Shown one piece after another: positions 34,359 through 44,718 of a stretch of 64,000 nucleotides of DNA. The stretch's first letter is position 1; the number at the start of each line of letters is the position of its first letter. Position numbers and translations under genes: made by a program. This stretch comes from Anaeramoeba ignava (Eukaryota; Metamonada; Anaeramoebidae). The notes under the pieces are model-generated. The model did not search any database and had not been told where the DNA came from. It worked only from the letters and a program-made list of their open reading frames with translations. The stretch is taken from positions 1 through 64,000 of the forward strand of contig JAPDFW010000133.1 in NCBI GenBank assembly GCA_028826165.1, given 5' to 3'.

Positions 34359-36460
34359 TTAAAATAATGATAAAATTATCATTATTCCTAAAATTGAAAA
34401 ATTGAAAATAATTTCTTCACTTGAAGAAGGTGGATTTGGATTTGAACTAAAAAATGAAAATTGATCAAAGTAAGATTGCAATTCATTATAATAATATGCC
34501 AAATATCCATAATCTTTTGTTGGATCATAAGCATAAATTGAACTTCCAAATATCTCATCATCAACATTTGTTGTTGAAATTAATTTATTTGAAATTGTTT
34601 CAATTTGAAGAACTGATTCAAAATATTCATCTGAAGTAGAATTATAAAATTTTACTAAGAAATAAACCGAAGTATCATTAGAATTAATAAAACTTTCAAG
34701 GAAATTGTTAACATCTGATATATCTGATATATTTAAACAATCATTCATAACTTCCATATTAGTTAAATTTACTCTACAAATCGAATAATTATAATCATCT
34801 CCAAAATAAATCAATTCATGAGTTTTATCAAGAACTGGTTGATAAACATTATATTCTGTTAAATTAGCTGTTGAAATTTGATTTAGATTTGATACTTGAT
34901 GTTTAGAAATAAAATACAGTGATCCAACTCCAGTTTCATTCTGTATCCAACAATAAAGATAATTATGAAAATAATCAAGATATAAACCTTTTACACTTAC
35001 TTCATATGCGAATTGAGATGAATTCAAAATTTGCAAATCAGGACTATTCATTTTGATTAAGTAAGCATAAAAATCGGTATTGTTATAATATCCAACATAA
35101 AGAGTTTGATTTTGTTGATCAAAAAAAGTTGAGCTAATTTGTACATTTGAATAAATTGTTACAGTTTCATCAATCGAGAAATTTGATAATCTAATTTTCA
35201 TAATTTTTAACTCAGATGAAGTCAGAAACAAATAAATGAATCCATTTATACTATCAATTTCTCCATTAACAACAGAATCACTTAAATTAAGAAGTAAATA
35301 ATCAACAAGTTCAAATGATTCAAGATCAACTTTGGCAATTATTCCATTCGAATTGCTAAAGTAAATATAGGCAATTTGAATTAATTCATCAATCAAAATC
35401 AATTTTGGTTTTGTATAAGAAATAAAATCAGAACTCTTTCCTTCTGTAAATGATGGCAAATTCATTTCAGTAATTTGATAATAATTTTTTGGAATGTAAG
35501 CTTCTGAAGCATCTGAATTAATTCCTATTGTATTAGTATAATATCCACTCCAATTATATGAATCTTCTATTGTGAAAGTTGTTAAATTTACTTTGACAAG
35601 ATAATTATTTGTAGATGAAAAATAAGCAATTCCATTTAATGAATCAATTCCTGCTCCCACACAATTTTGTGAAGATGATGTGCTAATTGAATCAACTGAT
35701 GTGAAATCTGTTAAATTGATTTTAACAATTTTCATTGAATATTGAGAAGTTCCAAAATACATCATTTGAGCTAAATTATCAATCACTCCATATTTTAATG
35801 CCATAACACTTGTTAAATTTACTAAAAGAGAATCAATTTGAGTAAAAGTTGATAATTCAATTTTGTAAATTGTTGTATTAGTTCCAGAACTTGAATCTGT
35901 TGAAACATATAATATTCCATTATCAACATCAATCACTGAACCAGTAGGTTGATCATTTGAAAGTGATAAATTTGATTCTTCATTCCATTCATTCAAATCA
36001 ACTTTAATAATAATAATTGGACTTCCGAATTCAATATAAACTTTTTGATTGATTAAATCAATTTCAATATCTTTAGCATAACTTGTATCTGAAACACTTA
36101 ATGTTAAGTTATCAATAATTTGGAATGTATTCAAATCAAATTTCAATAATATATTAGAAATATAAGGTGCAATATAAAGAAGTTTATTTTCATTATCAAT
36201 TGCTCCATTTTTGAATTTTTAAATGCATTTTTAGCGCAATTCAACAAATCAAATGTGTACAAATCATATTTCAAAAGATAATTGGATCCATCATTTCTTT
36301 GATCAAGAAAATAAAGAAATCCATCATTTTCATCAATAAAAGTTTGATAAGGATTATTCATTATTGGAGGAAATCTGTATGAATCCAATAAATTAACTTC
36401 AGATTGAACCAACAAAATGAAACAATTAAATGAAATGAAAAAAAGGAAAATTAAATTCAT
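34359..36460 (-). pseudogene. beta-propeller paralogue C, frameshifted
   Basis: Third tandem paralogue. The start at 36460 gives the same signal peptide and first ~75 residues (SEVNLLDSYRFPPIMNN). The frame then slips near 36205-36220, around a T-rich run where A and B read [11 protein letters not shown] or similar. From there the matching sequence continues in another frame ([20 protein letters not shown] onward), to the same SSSEE hydrophobic tail. A single-base change would restore it. It may be a recent pseudogene or a sequence error. The remainder shows no other break. Confidence 0.8.
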
Positions 36461-36639
36461 TCTAATTTGTTTTAATTTAATTTTTTTTGTGTTTAATTGA
36501 AGGGATTTAAATAAAATGAAATGAAATGAAATGAAAATTAACAGAAAATTAAAAGAAAATTAACAGAAATAACTCACGAATTTTTGTTTTTATTTTTGAT
36601 GGAAGAAAAATGAAAAAGAAAAAAAAATTTTTTTTTTCA
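36461..36639. other. upstream region of propeller C
   Basis: AT-rich sequence with ATGAA repeats and a run of T near 36628. It resembles the upstream regions of the other two paralogues only in places. No coding potential. Confidence 0.5.
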
Positions 36640-37735
36640 AATAAAAATAAAAATTAAAATAAAAAAAGAAAATCCACAAAAATTTTTAATTTAATTTATT
36701 TAGAAATTTATTTAGAAATTTATTTAGAAATTGATTTAGAAATTTATTTAGATATTTATTTAGGAATTGATTTATAAATTTATTTAAAAATTTATTTAGA
36801 AATTGATTTATAAATTTATTTATAAATTTATTTAGAAATTTATTTAGAAATTTATTTATAAATTTATTTATAAATTTATTTAGAAATTGATTTATAAATT
36901 GATTTAGGAATTGATTTAGAAATTTATTTAGAAATTTATTTAAAAATTTATTTAGAAATTTATTTAAATATTTATTTAGAAATTTATTTAGAAATTTATT
37001 TAGAAATTTATTTAGAAATTTATTTAAAAATTGATTTATAAATTTATTTAGAAATTTATTTATAAATTTATTTAGGAATTGATTTAGAAATTTATTTATA
37101 AATTTATTTAGAAATTTATTTAGAAATTGATTTAGGAATTTATTTAAATATTTATTTAGAAATTGATTTAGGAATTTATTTAAATATTTATTTAGAAATT
37201 GATTTAGAAATTTATTTAGAAATTTATTTAGAAATTGATTTAGAAATTTATTTATAAATTTATTTAGAAATTTATTTATATATTTATTTAGGAATTTATT
37301 TAGAAATTTATTTAGGAATTTATTTAGAAATTTATTTAGATATTTATTTAGAAATTAATTTATAAATTTATTTAGAAATTTATTTAGAAATTGATTTAGG
37401 AATTTATTTAGGAATTTATTTAAAAATTGATTTAGAAATTTATTTATAAATTTATTTAGAAATTTATTTAGGAATTTATTTATAAATTGATTTAAATATT
37501 TATTTAGAAATTTATTTAAATATTGATTTAAATATTTATTTAGAAATTTATTTAGGAATTTATTTATAAATTTATTTATAAATTGATTTAGGAATTTATT
37601 TAGGAATTGATTTAGAAATTTATTTAGGAATTGATTTAGAAATTTATTTAGGAATTTATTTAGAAATTTATTTAGAAATTGATTTATAAATTTATTTAGA
37701 AATTGATTTAAAAATTTGATTTAAATAGGAATTTA
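36640..37735. repeat. 12-bp minisatellite (TTTATTTAGAAA) upstream of NMNAT
   Basis: About 90 copies of a 12-bp unit TTTATTTAGAAA, with TTTATTTATAAA, GATTTAGGAATT and similar variants, fill the gap between the propeller cluster and the NMN adenylyltransferase gene. The array is an intergenic one with no splice-site context. Confidence 0.92.
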
Positions 37736-37755
37736 TAAATAGTTTTTAGAAATTT

Positions 37756-37822
37756 TTTCATTTTTAATTTTTCATTTTTCATTTTTTTCATTTTTTTCTT
37801 TTCTCTAAATTAATTTTTTAAA
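37756..37822 (+). promoter_or_regulatory. T-rich CAT tract before NMNAT start
   Basis: It consists of T runs broken by CAT (TTTTTCATTTTTAATTTTTC type) and ends about 20 bp before the ATG. It is one of the repeated examples of this upstream feature. Confidence 0.4.
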
Positions 37823-38575
37823 ATGAATAATCAAAAAGAAAAAGTAAAAGAAAAAGAAGAAGAAGAAGAGAAAGACAAAGAAACATTTCCAACACCAACA
37901 AAAAAATTAAAAGAAATATTAGAAAAAAAAGATGAAAAAAACAGAAAAATTGTATTAATATCAACAGGTTCATACAATCCAGTCCACAAAATGCACATCA
38001 AAACATTTGCAATAGCAAAAAAATATCTTGAAGAAAAACATGGATTGGACGTTATAGGGGGATATATTTCACCTTCACACGATCAATACACATTAGGGAA
38101 ATTAGGGGGATATAATATTCCTTTTAAAGAAAGATGCGAAATGTGTCAACTTGCAATTGAGGAAGAAGGATTGCAAGATTTTTTGTTTCTTGATCAATGG
38201 GAAGGAACTCAATCTAACTTTATTAACTTCACTACAGTTACTCGACATTTAAGACACTATCTTAAAACAACTTTTGCCAGTTCAAATATTGACGTTTTTT
38301 ATCTTTGTGGAATGGACCATTTTGTTAAGTGCAGATTGTATCATTGGGAAAAGGTTGTTGCTATGTCTCGTCCTGGTTATGATGATTCAGAACATATTAA
38401 TGAAAATGTCTCAAAAGATATTTATGTTAGTTATAATTCCGAATTTCAAATGGATATTTCTTCATCTGAAATTCGTAAAAGATTTATTATTGGAAAAGGT
38501 GTTGAAGATTTAACTTATAAATCTGTTATTGATCATCTTAAAAAAATTAATTGGTTGGATTTAAAGAAAAAATGA
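37823..38575 (+). CDS. nicotinamide mononucleotide adenylyltransferase-like
   Basis: 250 residues, intronless. It should join NMN (or nicotinic acid mononucleotide) and ATP to make NAD. The nucleotidyltransferase fold begins with STGSYNPVHKMHIKTFAIA, containing the HxxH-type motif (HKMH in place of TNMH), then ISPSHDQY, FKERCEMCQLAI, DQWEGTQ and VTRHLRHYL. FYLCGMDHFVKCRLYHW and the C-terminal ISSSEIRKRFIIG match the GxD and ISSTxxR boxes of this family. An acidic/Lys-rich N-terminal 35 residues is an extension. It could also act on nicotinate mononucleotide. Its stop lies about 110 bp from the stop of the convergent SMC5 gene. Confidence 0.88.
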   Translation: MNNQKEKVKEKEEEEEKDKETFPTPTKKLKEILEKKDEKNRKIVLISTGSYNPVHKMHIKTFAIAKKYLEEKHGLDVIGGYISPSHDQYTLGKLGGYNIPFKERCEMCQLAIEEEGLQDFLFLDQWEGTQSNFINFTTVTRHLRHYLKTTFASSNIDVFYLCGMDHFVKCRLYHWEKVVAMSRPGYDDSEHINENVSKDIYVSYNSEFQMDISSSEIRKRFIIGKGVEDLTYKSVIDHLKKINWLDLKKK

Positions 38576-38685
38576 AAGAAAAAGAAAGAAAGAAAGAATT
38601 TTTTTTTAAAGAGAAAATTTATTTTTGGTTTTCAATTTCGAGAATTTTAAATTGGAAAAAATATTATGTTTGTTTTTTGTTTTTT

Positions 38686-41600
38686 TTAATTTGCTTTTTT
38701 TCGAGTTCTTCTTTTTCTTCTTTTTGCAGATTGAGAAATCTTTTCACTTTCACTTTCACTTTCACTTTCATTTTCATTTTCTTTTTCACTTTCACTTTCA
38801 CTTTCTTGTTCTTTTTCTTTTTCTTTTTCTTTTTCTTTTTCTTGTTGTTGTTCTTGTTGTTTTATTAAATGAGGAGAATATTTTTTGACATATTTACTTT
38901 TGATCCAATGATTATAATCAGGAAGAAAAACTCCATTAAAAACAAAATGAAAACGGATGTTATTAACAGAATCATCATCAGGAAGAAGAGAAGGTAAAAG
39001 TTTTGGAGAAATGACAAAATATTGAGGAACAGATTCTTTTCTAACTGAATTTGCCAGTAATTGAAAAGTTTTCTTATCATTATCAGGATCCATTCCTAAA
39101 AAGAATAAAAAATTTTAATAAATTAATAAATAAATAAATAAATAATTTTTAGAATAAAATTTTTATACCTTGATTAATTTCATCAATAATACAAAAAGGA
39201 GATTGAGTGCAACGATGTAAAGCAATTAAATATAAAGCAGTTGATACTGTTCTCTCACCACCTGATTGTCTAGCAGAAGTCAATTTTTGAAGATGTTTTG
39301 AACTGTGAAATTGAACCAAAACATCAATTCCATAATTTTCATATTCATAATTTTGTGCTTTAATAAGTTGAATTTCTCCTCCACCTCCAAATTGTTCGAA
39401 TAGCCATTCAAATTTTACATTTAATTTCTTGATAATTTCTTCCATATTTACGATCCATTCTCTTTCCATAATCTCCATCTCTTGTCTGATTTGCTTGAAT
39501 ATTGATTCTGAATTTTTAATATTTTCTGAAATTCTTTCCAACTAATTTTAAACATGAAATTTTAAATTTTTTTTTTTAAACATGAAATTTGTATTTTTTT
39601 TTTTATTTGGAAAAAAACCTCAATTTTCTTCTCTTCATATTCTTTAATAATAGCATCTGCATCTTCTGATTCCAATGAATTAAGTTTGCTTGTTGCTTTG
39701 TGAAATTGTCTTTCAATTTCATTTATATCATTTGGGAGCTAAAAATTCAATTAAAAATTCAATTAAAATTCAAATAAAATTCAAATAAAATTCAAATAAA
39801 ATTCAAAATTAAAATTAAAATTCATTTTGATTTAAAAATACTTTTGCAAATTGTTCTTCTAAAATTTGTGTTTTTTCTCCTGTTTTTGCAATTGCTTTTT
39901 CTCGGAAATTTTTGAATTCTTCTTGCAAATCTTTTAGTTGTCTTTCAAAAGCAGTTTTTTCTCTGAATATTTGTTCATGTTTTGATTTATATTCTTCAAT
40001 TTCTCTTGAGCATTTATTTTTTTCTTCCAAAATTAAAAATTTTTGGATTTGTTTAATATTTGAATTTTGAAGAGAAGTTGAATAATGACGAAGTTCATCA
40101 AGAATTTGCCCATTTTTCTTCTCAATTGATTGAAGATTTTGCGTTTTATTATGTATTAATTCAACACGAAGAATTTCAAAATTTTTTTTTTGTTTGTCTT
40201 TTAAATCTTTTTGTTTATTTTTTAGTGATCTTTGAATCTCAGCATTTTCAATTTTGATTCTCCGTATTTCGTTGTCGAGTATATTTTTTCTTTTTCTAAA
40301 TCCTTCGTTATCACGATGCAAGTCAATCTGTTGTTTTTCGATATTTTGGAATTGAATATCAAGTTCTTTGATTTGGTTTTCTAATTCAAGTGATTGCTGT
40401 TTAAGTCCTTGAACATCTGAGTAATTTGTCCAATCTCGATAAAAACGAGTTGACCGAATTTGTTGTGTTCGATATGAGACTTCTGATGAATATCGAGAAA
40501 TATTTTTCATATATTTATGTGTGGATGTGTAGAAAAGCATAACCTTGTCATTGTCGATTAAAAATTTTTCTGTTCTTTCTGAGGATCCACGATAGCATAA
40601 CTGGATAAAAAAAAAAGTGTGAAAATGATATTTTTATAAATTTCATGTTTTTGGAAATATCTTATTAAAAAAAAAATTATATGATTATTATTATTATTAT
40701 TTTTATTACAGTCTTCTCAATTTTGCATTTATCAATTAAACATTCTTTGATTGAATCTACTGCATCAAATCCTTGATCGAGAAAAAATACTTCTCCCAAA
40801 TTTTTTGGAATCTCATTTATGTCAAATGGATTATTATAAACTAGAGGTTTTTTTGACCATTCATAAAGTGGGATTTTAATCCCTTCTTTCTGATAAGCAT
40901 TTTGAAAAAAGAAATCAAGGTCTTCTTCGCAAAGGAACACAAAAGTCTTTAATATTAATATTATTATTATGAGTATTAATATTATTTTAAATATTAATAT
41001 TATTATTTTTTTTTTGATATGTTTTACATTAATAGCTTGAAAGCATTGAGTCTCAAAAATTGTTGCTATTTCTTTTGAATGGAATTCTACCTAAAAAAAA
41101 ATATATATATATATATATTAACAAAAATAAAAAACCTGAAATTTCGAAAAGGAAAAAAAGAAAAGAAAAAAAAAAGTACTTCAGCTCCGATCGGTCCAAA
41201 AACTTGATGTTTGAAACGATTTCTATGGCTATCTATCCATTCTCTTGCTTTTTGAGCAGCTGGGAATCGTTGATAAATTTGGTCACAAATTTTCCTTTTT
41301 CTATTCTCAATTTCTCTAATTGTTTCATCATTTCTTTGTTTTCTTCTGAAATAATCATCTTTTTGTTTACTAACTTTTTTCTTTTCTTTATCAAGTTGAT
41401 CGCTTGAATTTCTGAAATCTTTCAATTTTTTAGTTAATTCCTTTTATTTTTAGGAAAAAAAAAAAAAGAAAATTTAATTTTTGAACATGAAATGAAATGA
41501 AATCATTTACAGATAATTCATTTTCTTGTTCTTTTGTGTCTTGGATATTCTTTTTTTGGAGTTCTTCAATTTCTTTTAAAAGTTTTTGGATTTGTTTTTT

Positions 41601-44397
41601 ATTTCTTTCTTCGTCTTCATCAACATTTTTAATATCCTCAATATTTTTTTGGTATTCAAGATCCTGAAAAAGAAATTTAATTTAGTTGTTTTTGTTTTTT
41701 TTTTGATAAAAAATTACATGTGAATCAAGTTTTTCGAAAATTATTTTCATTCTTGAATTATATTTGCTAATTAATTTTTCTAATTCCCTAATTTCTTTTT
41801 CAACTTCTTGACTTTGTTTTTGATATTTTTCTAAATTTTGATTTAAATGGGAATATCTTGTCATAATTTTTTTCTCTTTGCGAATAAGTTTTTCAATATT
41901 GCTTTGAACTAGAACAATTTTATTCTCAGCAATTTCTGATTTCATCCACAAAAGCTTTCCTTCTAATAATTGGATTTTTTGCATTAATTCTTTTTGTCTT
42001 TCAATTCTTTCCATTGCTTTCTTTAAATATTCAAAACGAACTCTTATTTTTTCATAATTTTTTTGTTCTTGATCTGATCCCTAAAAATAATACTATTAAT
42101 TTTTAATTTTGAATTTTGAATTTTTAATTTTGAATTTTACAAATAAAGCATCTCGATATTGTCCACTTTTTTTAATTAATTCGGAATGTTTTTCTAATAA
42201 TTCTTTATCAACGACTCGTTCAGTTTCTTTAAGTCGTTGTTGTGGAGTCATTGAAGCAAATTGAGAAACTCTTTCTTGAGGGAGGAATTGACATAAATTA
42301 TCAAAATGTATATTAAAAGCTCTGACTCTATCAACAAAGTCAGTTGCATCAATTCTTTTGCCTATTCAAATTAAAATATGAAAATAAATTTTAATTTTAA
42401 TTTTAATATAAATTTTAATTTTTAATTTAAATATAAATTTTAATTTTTAATTTAAATATAAATTTTAATTTTTAATTTAAATATAAATTTTAATTTTTAA
42501 TTTAAATATAAATTTTAATTTTTAATTTAAATATAAATTTTAATTTTTAATTTAAATATAAATTTTAATTTTTAATTTAAATATAAATTTTAATTTGAAT
42601 ATTACGATCAATATAATATTTGTCTGGCTTTGTTTTGCTTATAATTCTTCGAAAAAGTTTTGTACGTCCTTTTCCACAAGAAACTTCAATTTCAAGTTCA
42701 GCAAGATCACTTCCTGTTTTGATAAAATCACGAACATGATCTTGTCTTTCAAGAAACTTTGAAATTTTTCAATTTTATTTATTTAGAAATTTATAATTTA
42801 ATTTATAATTTAATTTATAATTTTATTTATAATATTATTTATAATTTAATTTATAATTTTATTTATAATTTTATTTATAATTTTATTTATAATTTTATTT
42901 ATAATATTATTTATAATTTAATTTATAATTTTATTTATAATTTTATTTATAATTTAATTTATAATTTTATTTATAATTTTATTTATAATTTTATTTATAA
43001 TTTTATTTATAATTTAATTTATAATTTAATTTATATTTTAATTTATAATTTTATTTATAATTTTATTTATAATTTAATTTATAATTTTATTTATAATTTT
43101 ATTTATAATTTTATTTATAATTTTATTTATAATTTTATTTATAATTTTATTTATAATTTTATTTATAATTTTATTTATAATTTTATTTATAATTTTATTT
43201 ATAATTTTATTTATAATTTTATTTATAATTTTATTTATAATTTTATTTATAATTTAATTTATAATTTTATTAATAATTTTATTTATAATTTAATTTATAA
43301 TTTTATTTATAATTTATTTATAATTTAATTTATAATTTTATTTATAATTTTATTTATAATTTTATTTATAATTTTATTTATAATTTAATTTATAATTTAA
43401 TTTATAATTTAATTTATAATTTAATTTATAATTTTAATTTATAATTTTATTTATAATTTTATTTATAATTTTATTTATAATTTATTTATAATTTAATTTA
43501 TAATTATATTTATAATTTTATTTATAATTTTATTTATAATTTAATTTATAATTTTAATTTATAATTTTATTTATAATTTTATTTATATTTTATTTATAAT
43601 TTTATTTATAATTTTATTTATAATTTAATTTATAATTTAATTTATAATTTAATTTATAATTTTATTTATAATTTTATTTATAATTTTATTTATAATTTAA
43701 TTTATAATTTTATTTATAATTTTATTTATAAGTTTATTTATAATTTTATTTATAATTTTATTTATAATTTAATTTATAATTTTAATTTTATTTATAATTT
43801 TATTTATAATTTTATTTATAATTTTATTTATAATTTTATTTATAATTTTATTTATAATTTTATTTATAATTTTATTTATAATTTAATTTATAATTTAATT
43901 TATAATTTAATTTATAATTTAATTTATAATTTAATTTATAATTTAATTTATAATTTAATTTATAATTTAATTTATAATTTTATTTATTATTTTATTTATA
44001 ATTTTATTTATAATTTTATTTATAATTTAATTTATAATTTTATTTATAATTTAATTTATAATTTTATTTATAATTTAATTTATAATTTTATTTATAATTT
44101 AATTTATAATTTTATTTATTATTTTATTTATAATTTTATTTATAATTTTATTTATAATTTTATTTATAATTTTATTTATAATTTATTTTGTACTTGAGGT
44201 TTTCCTCCTAAACCAAGAGCAATTGCATTTATAATAGTACTTTTTCCTGAACCATTTGGACCAAGAATAAAATTTAATTTTGGACCAGGAAAAACTGTAC
44301 ATTCATCAAAAATTTGAAAATTTTTCATATAAATTTGTGTTATTCTTCCTCTTGGAAATTGAAAAGAGAAAGATTTCCTTTTTTTTGAATAAGACAT
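38686..44397 (-). CDS. SMC5: SMC5 (Smc5/6 complex ATPase), about twelve exons
   Basis: Large DNA-repair and chromosome-structure ATPase that pairs with SMC6. Exon 1 (44397-44194) carries ITQIYMKNFQIFDECTVFPG and the Walker A motif GPNGSGKST, followed by IINAIALGLGGKPQ, an SMC5 hallmark. Inferred later exons lie at about 42755-42607, 42362-42138, 42081-41718, 41664-41510, 41445-41180, 41093-41030, 40948-40705, 40602-39840, 39739-39620, 39543-39168 and 39095-38686. Coiled coils flank a central hinge-like segment. The signature TSARQSGGERTVSTALYLIA and the Walker B SPFCIIDEINQG, then MDPDNDKK, match SMC5. It totals about 1110 residues. The tail is a Gln/Glu/Lys/Ser low-complexity stretch ending KRRKRRTRKK. 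Intron 1 is a 1.4-kb minisatellite. No partner SMC6 is in the window. Confidence 0.88.
42368..42606. repeat. AT repeat in SMC5 intron 2
   Basis: Tandem units of about 31 bp based on TTTAATTTTTAATTTAAATATAAA, about seven copies, between SMC5 exons 3 and 2. Nothing else is seen in it. Confidence 0.85.
42764..44186. repeat. 12-bp minisatellite filling SMC5 intron 1
   Basis: More than 100 copies of TTTATTTATAAT and TTTAATTTATAAT-like units, 12-13 bp, fill nearly the whole intron between exons 1 and 2. The donor is GTACAAAATAA at 44193 and the acceptor is AAAG near 42756. The plus-strand frame of IYNFIYNF type across it is an artefact. Confidence 0.93.
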
Positions 44398-44718
44398 TTT
44401 TATTTATTTAAATAAAAGAAGAAAAAAAGAAGAAGAAAAATGAAAAAAATGAAAAAAATTTTTTAACGAAATTTTAATTTAATTTTTAATTTAATTTTTA
44501 ATTTAATTTTTAATCGAAATTTTAATTTTGTTTTTAATTTAATTTTAATTTAAATTTTGTTTTTGTTTTTTAATAAAAGTTAATTTGATTAAAAAAAAAA
44601 AGATTAAAAAAAAAATATTTCCGAAATCCTAAAAAAAAAAAAAAATCCACTTTCCATCATTTCTCTGTCTTTAAAAGAAAAGAAAAGAAAAGAAAAGAAA
44701 AAGAGAAATTGCAAAGAG
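44398..44718. other. spacer upstream of SMC5, downstream of coiled-coil gene
   Basis: About 320 bp. Next to SMC5 it carries the T-rich tract with CAT when read on the minus strand (TTTTTCATTTTTTTCATTTT). The rest is AATTTTTAATTTAATT repeats and A/T runs, then an AAAAG pentamer run near 44675-44700. No gene is visible. Confidence 0.6.

Noticed and set aside
42759-43328. IYNF-repeat frame
   Set aside because: It is the SMC5 intron 1 minisatellite.
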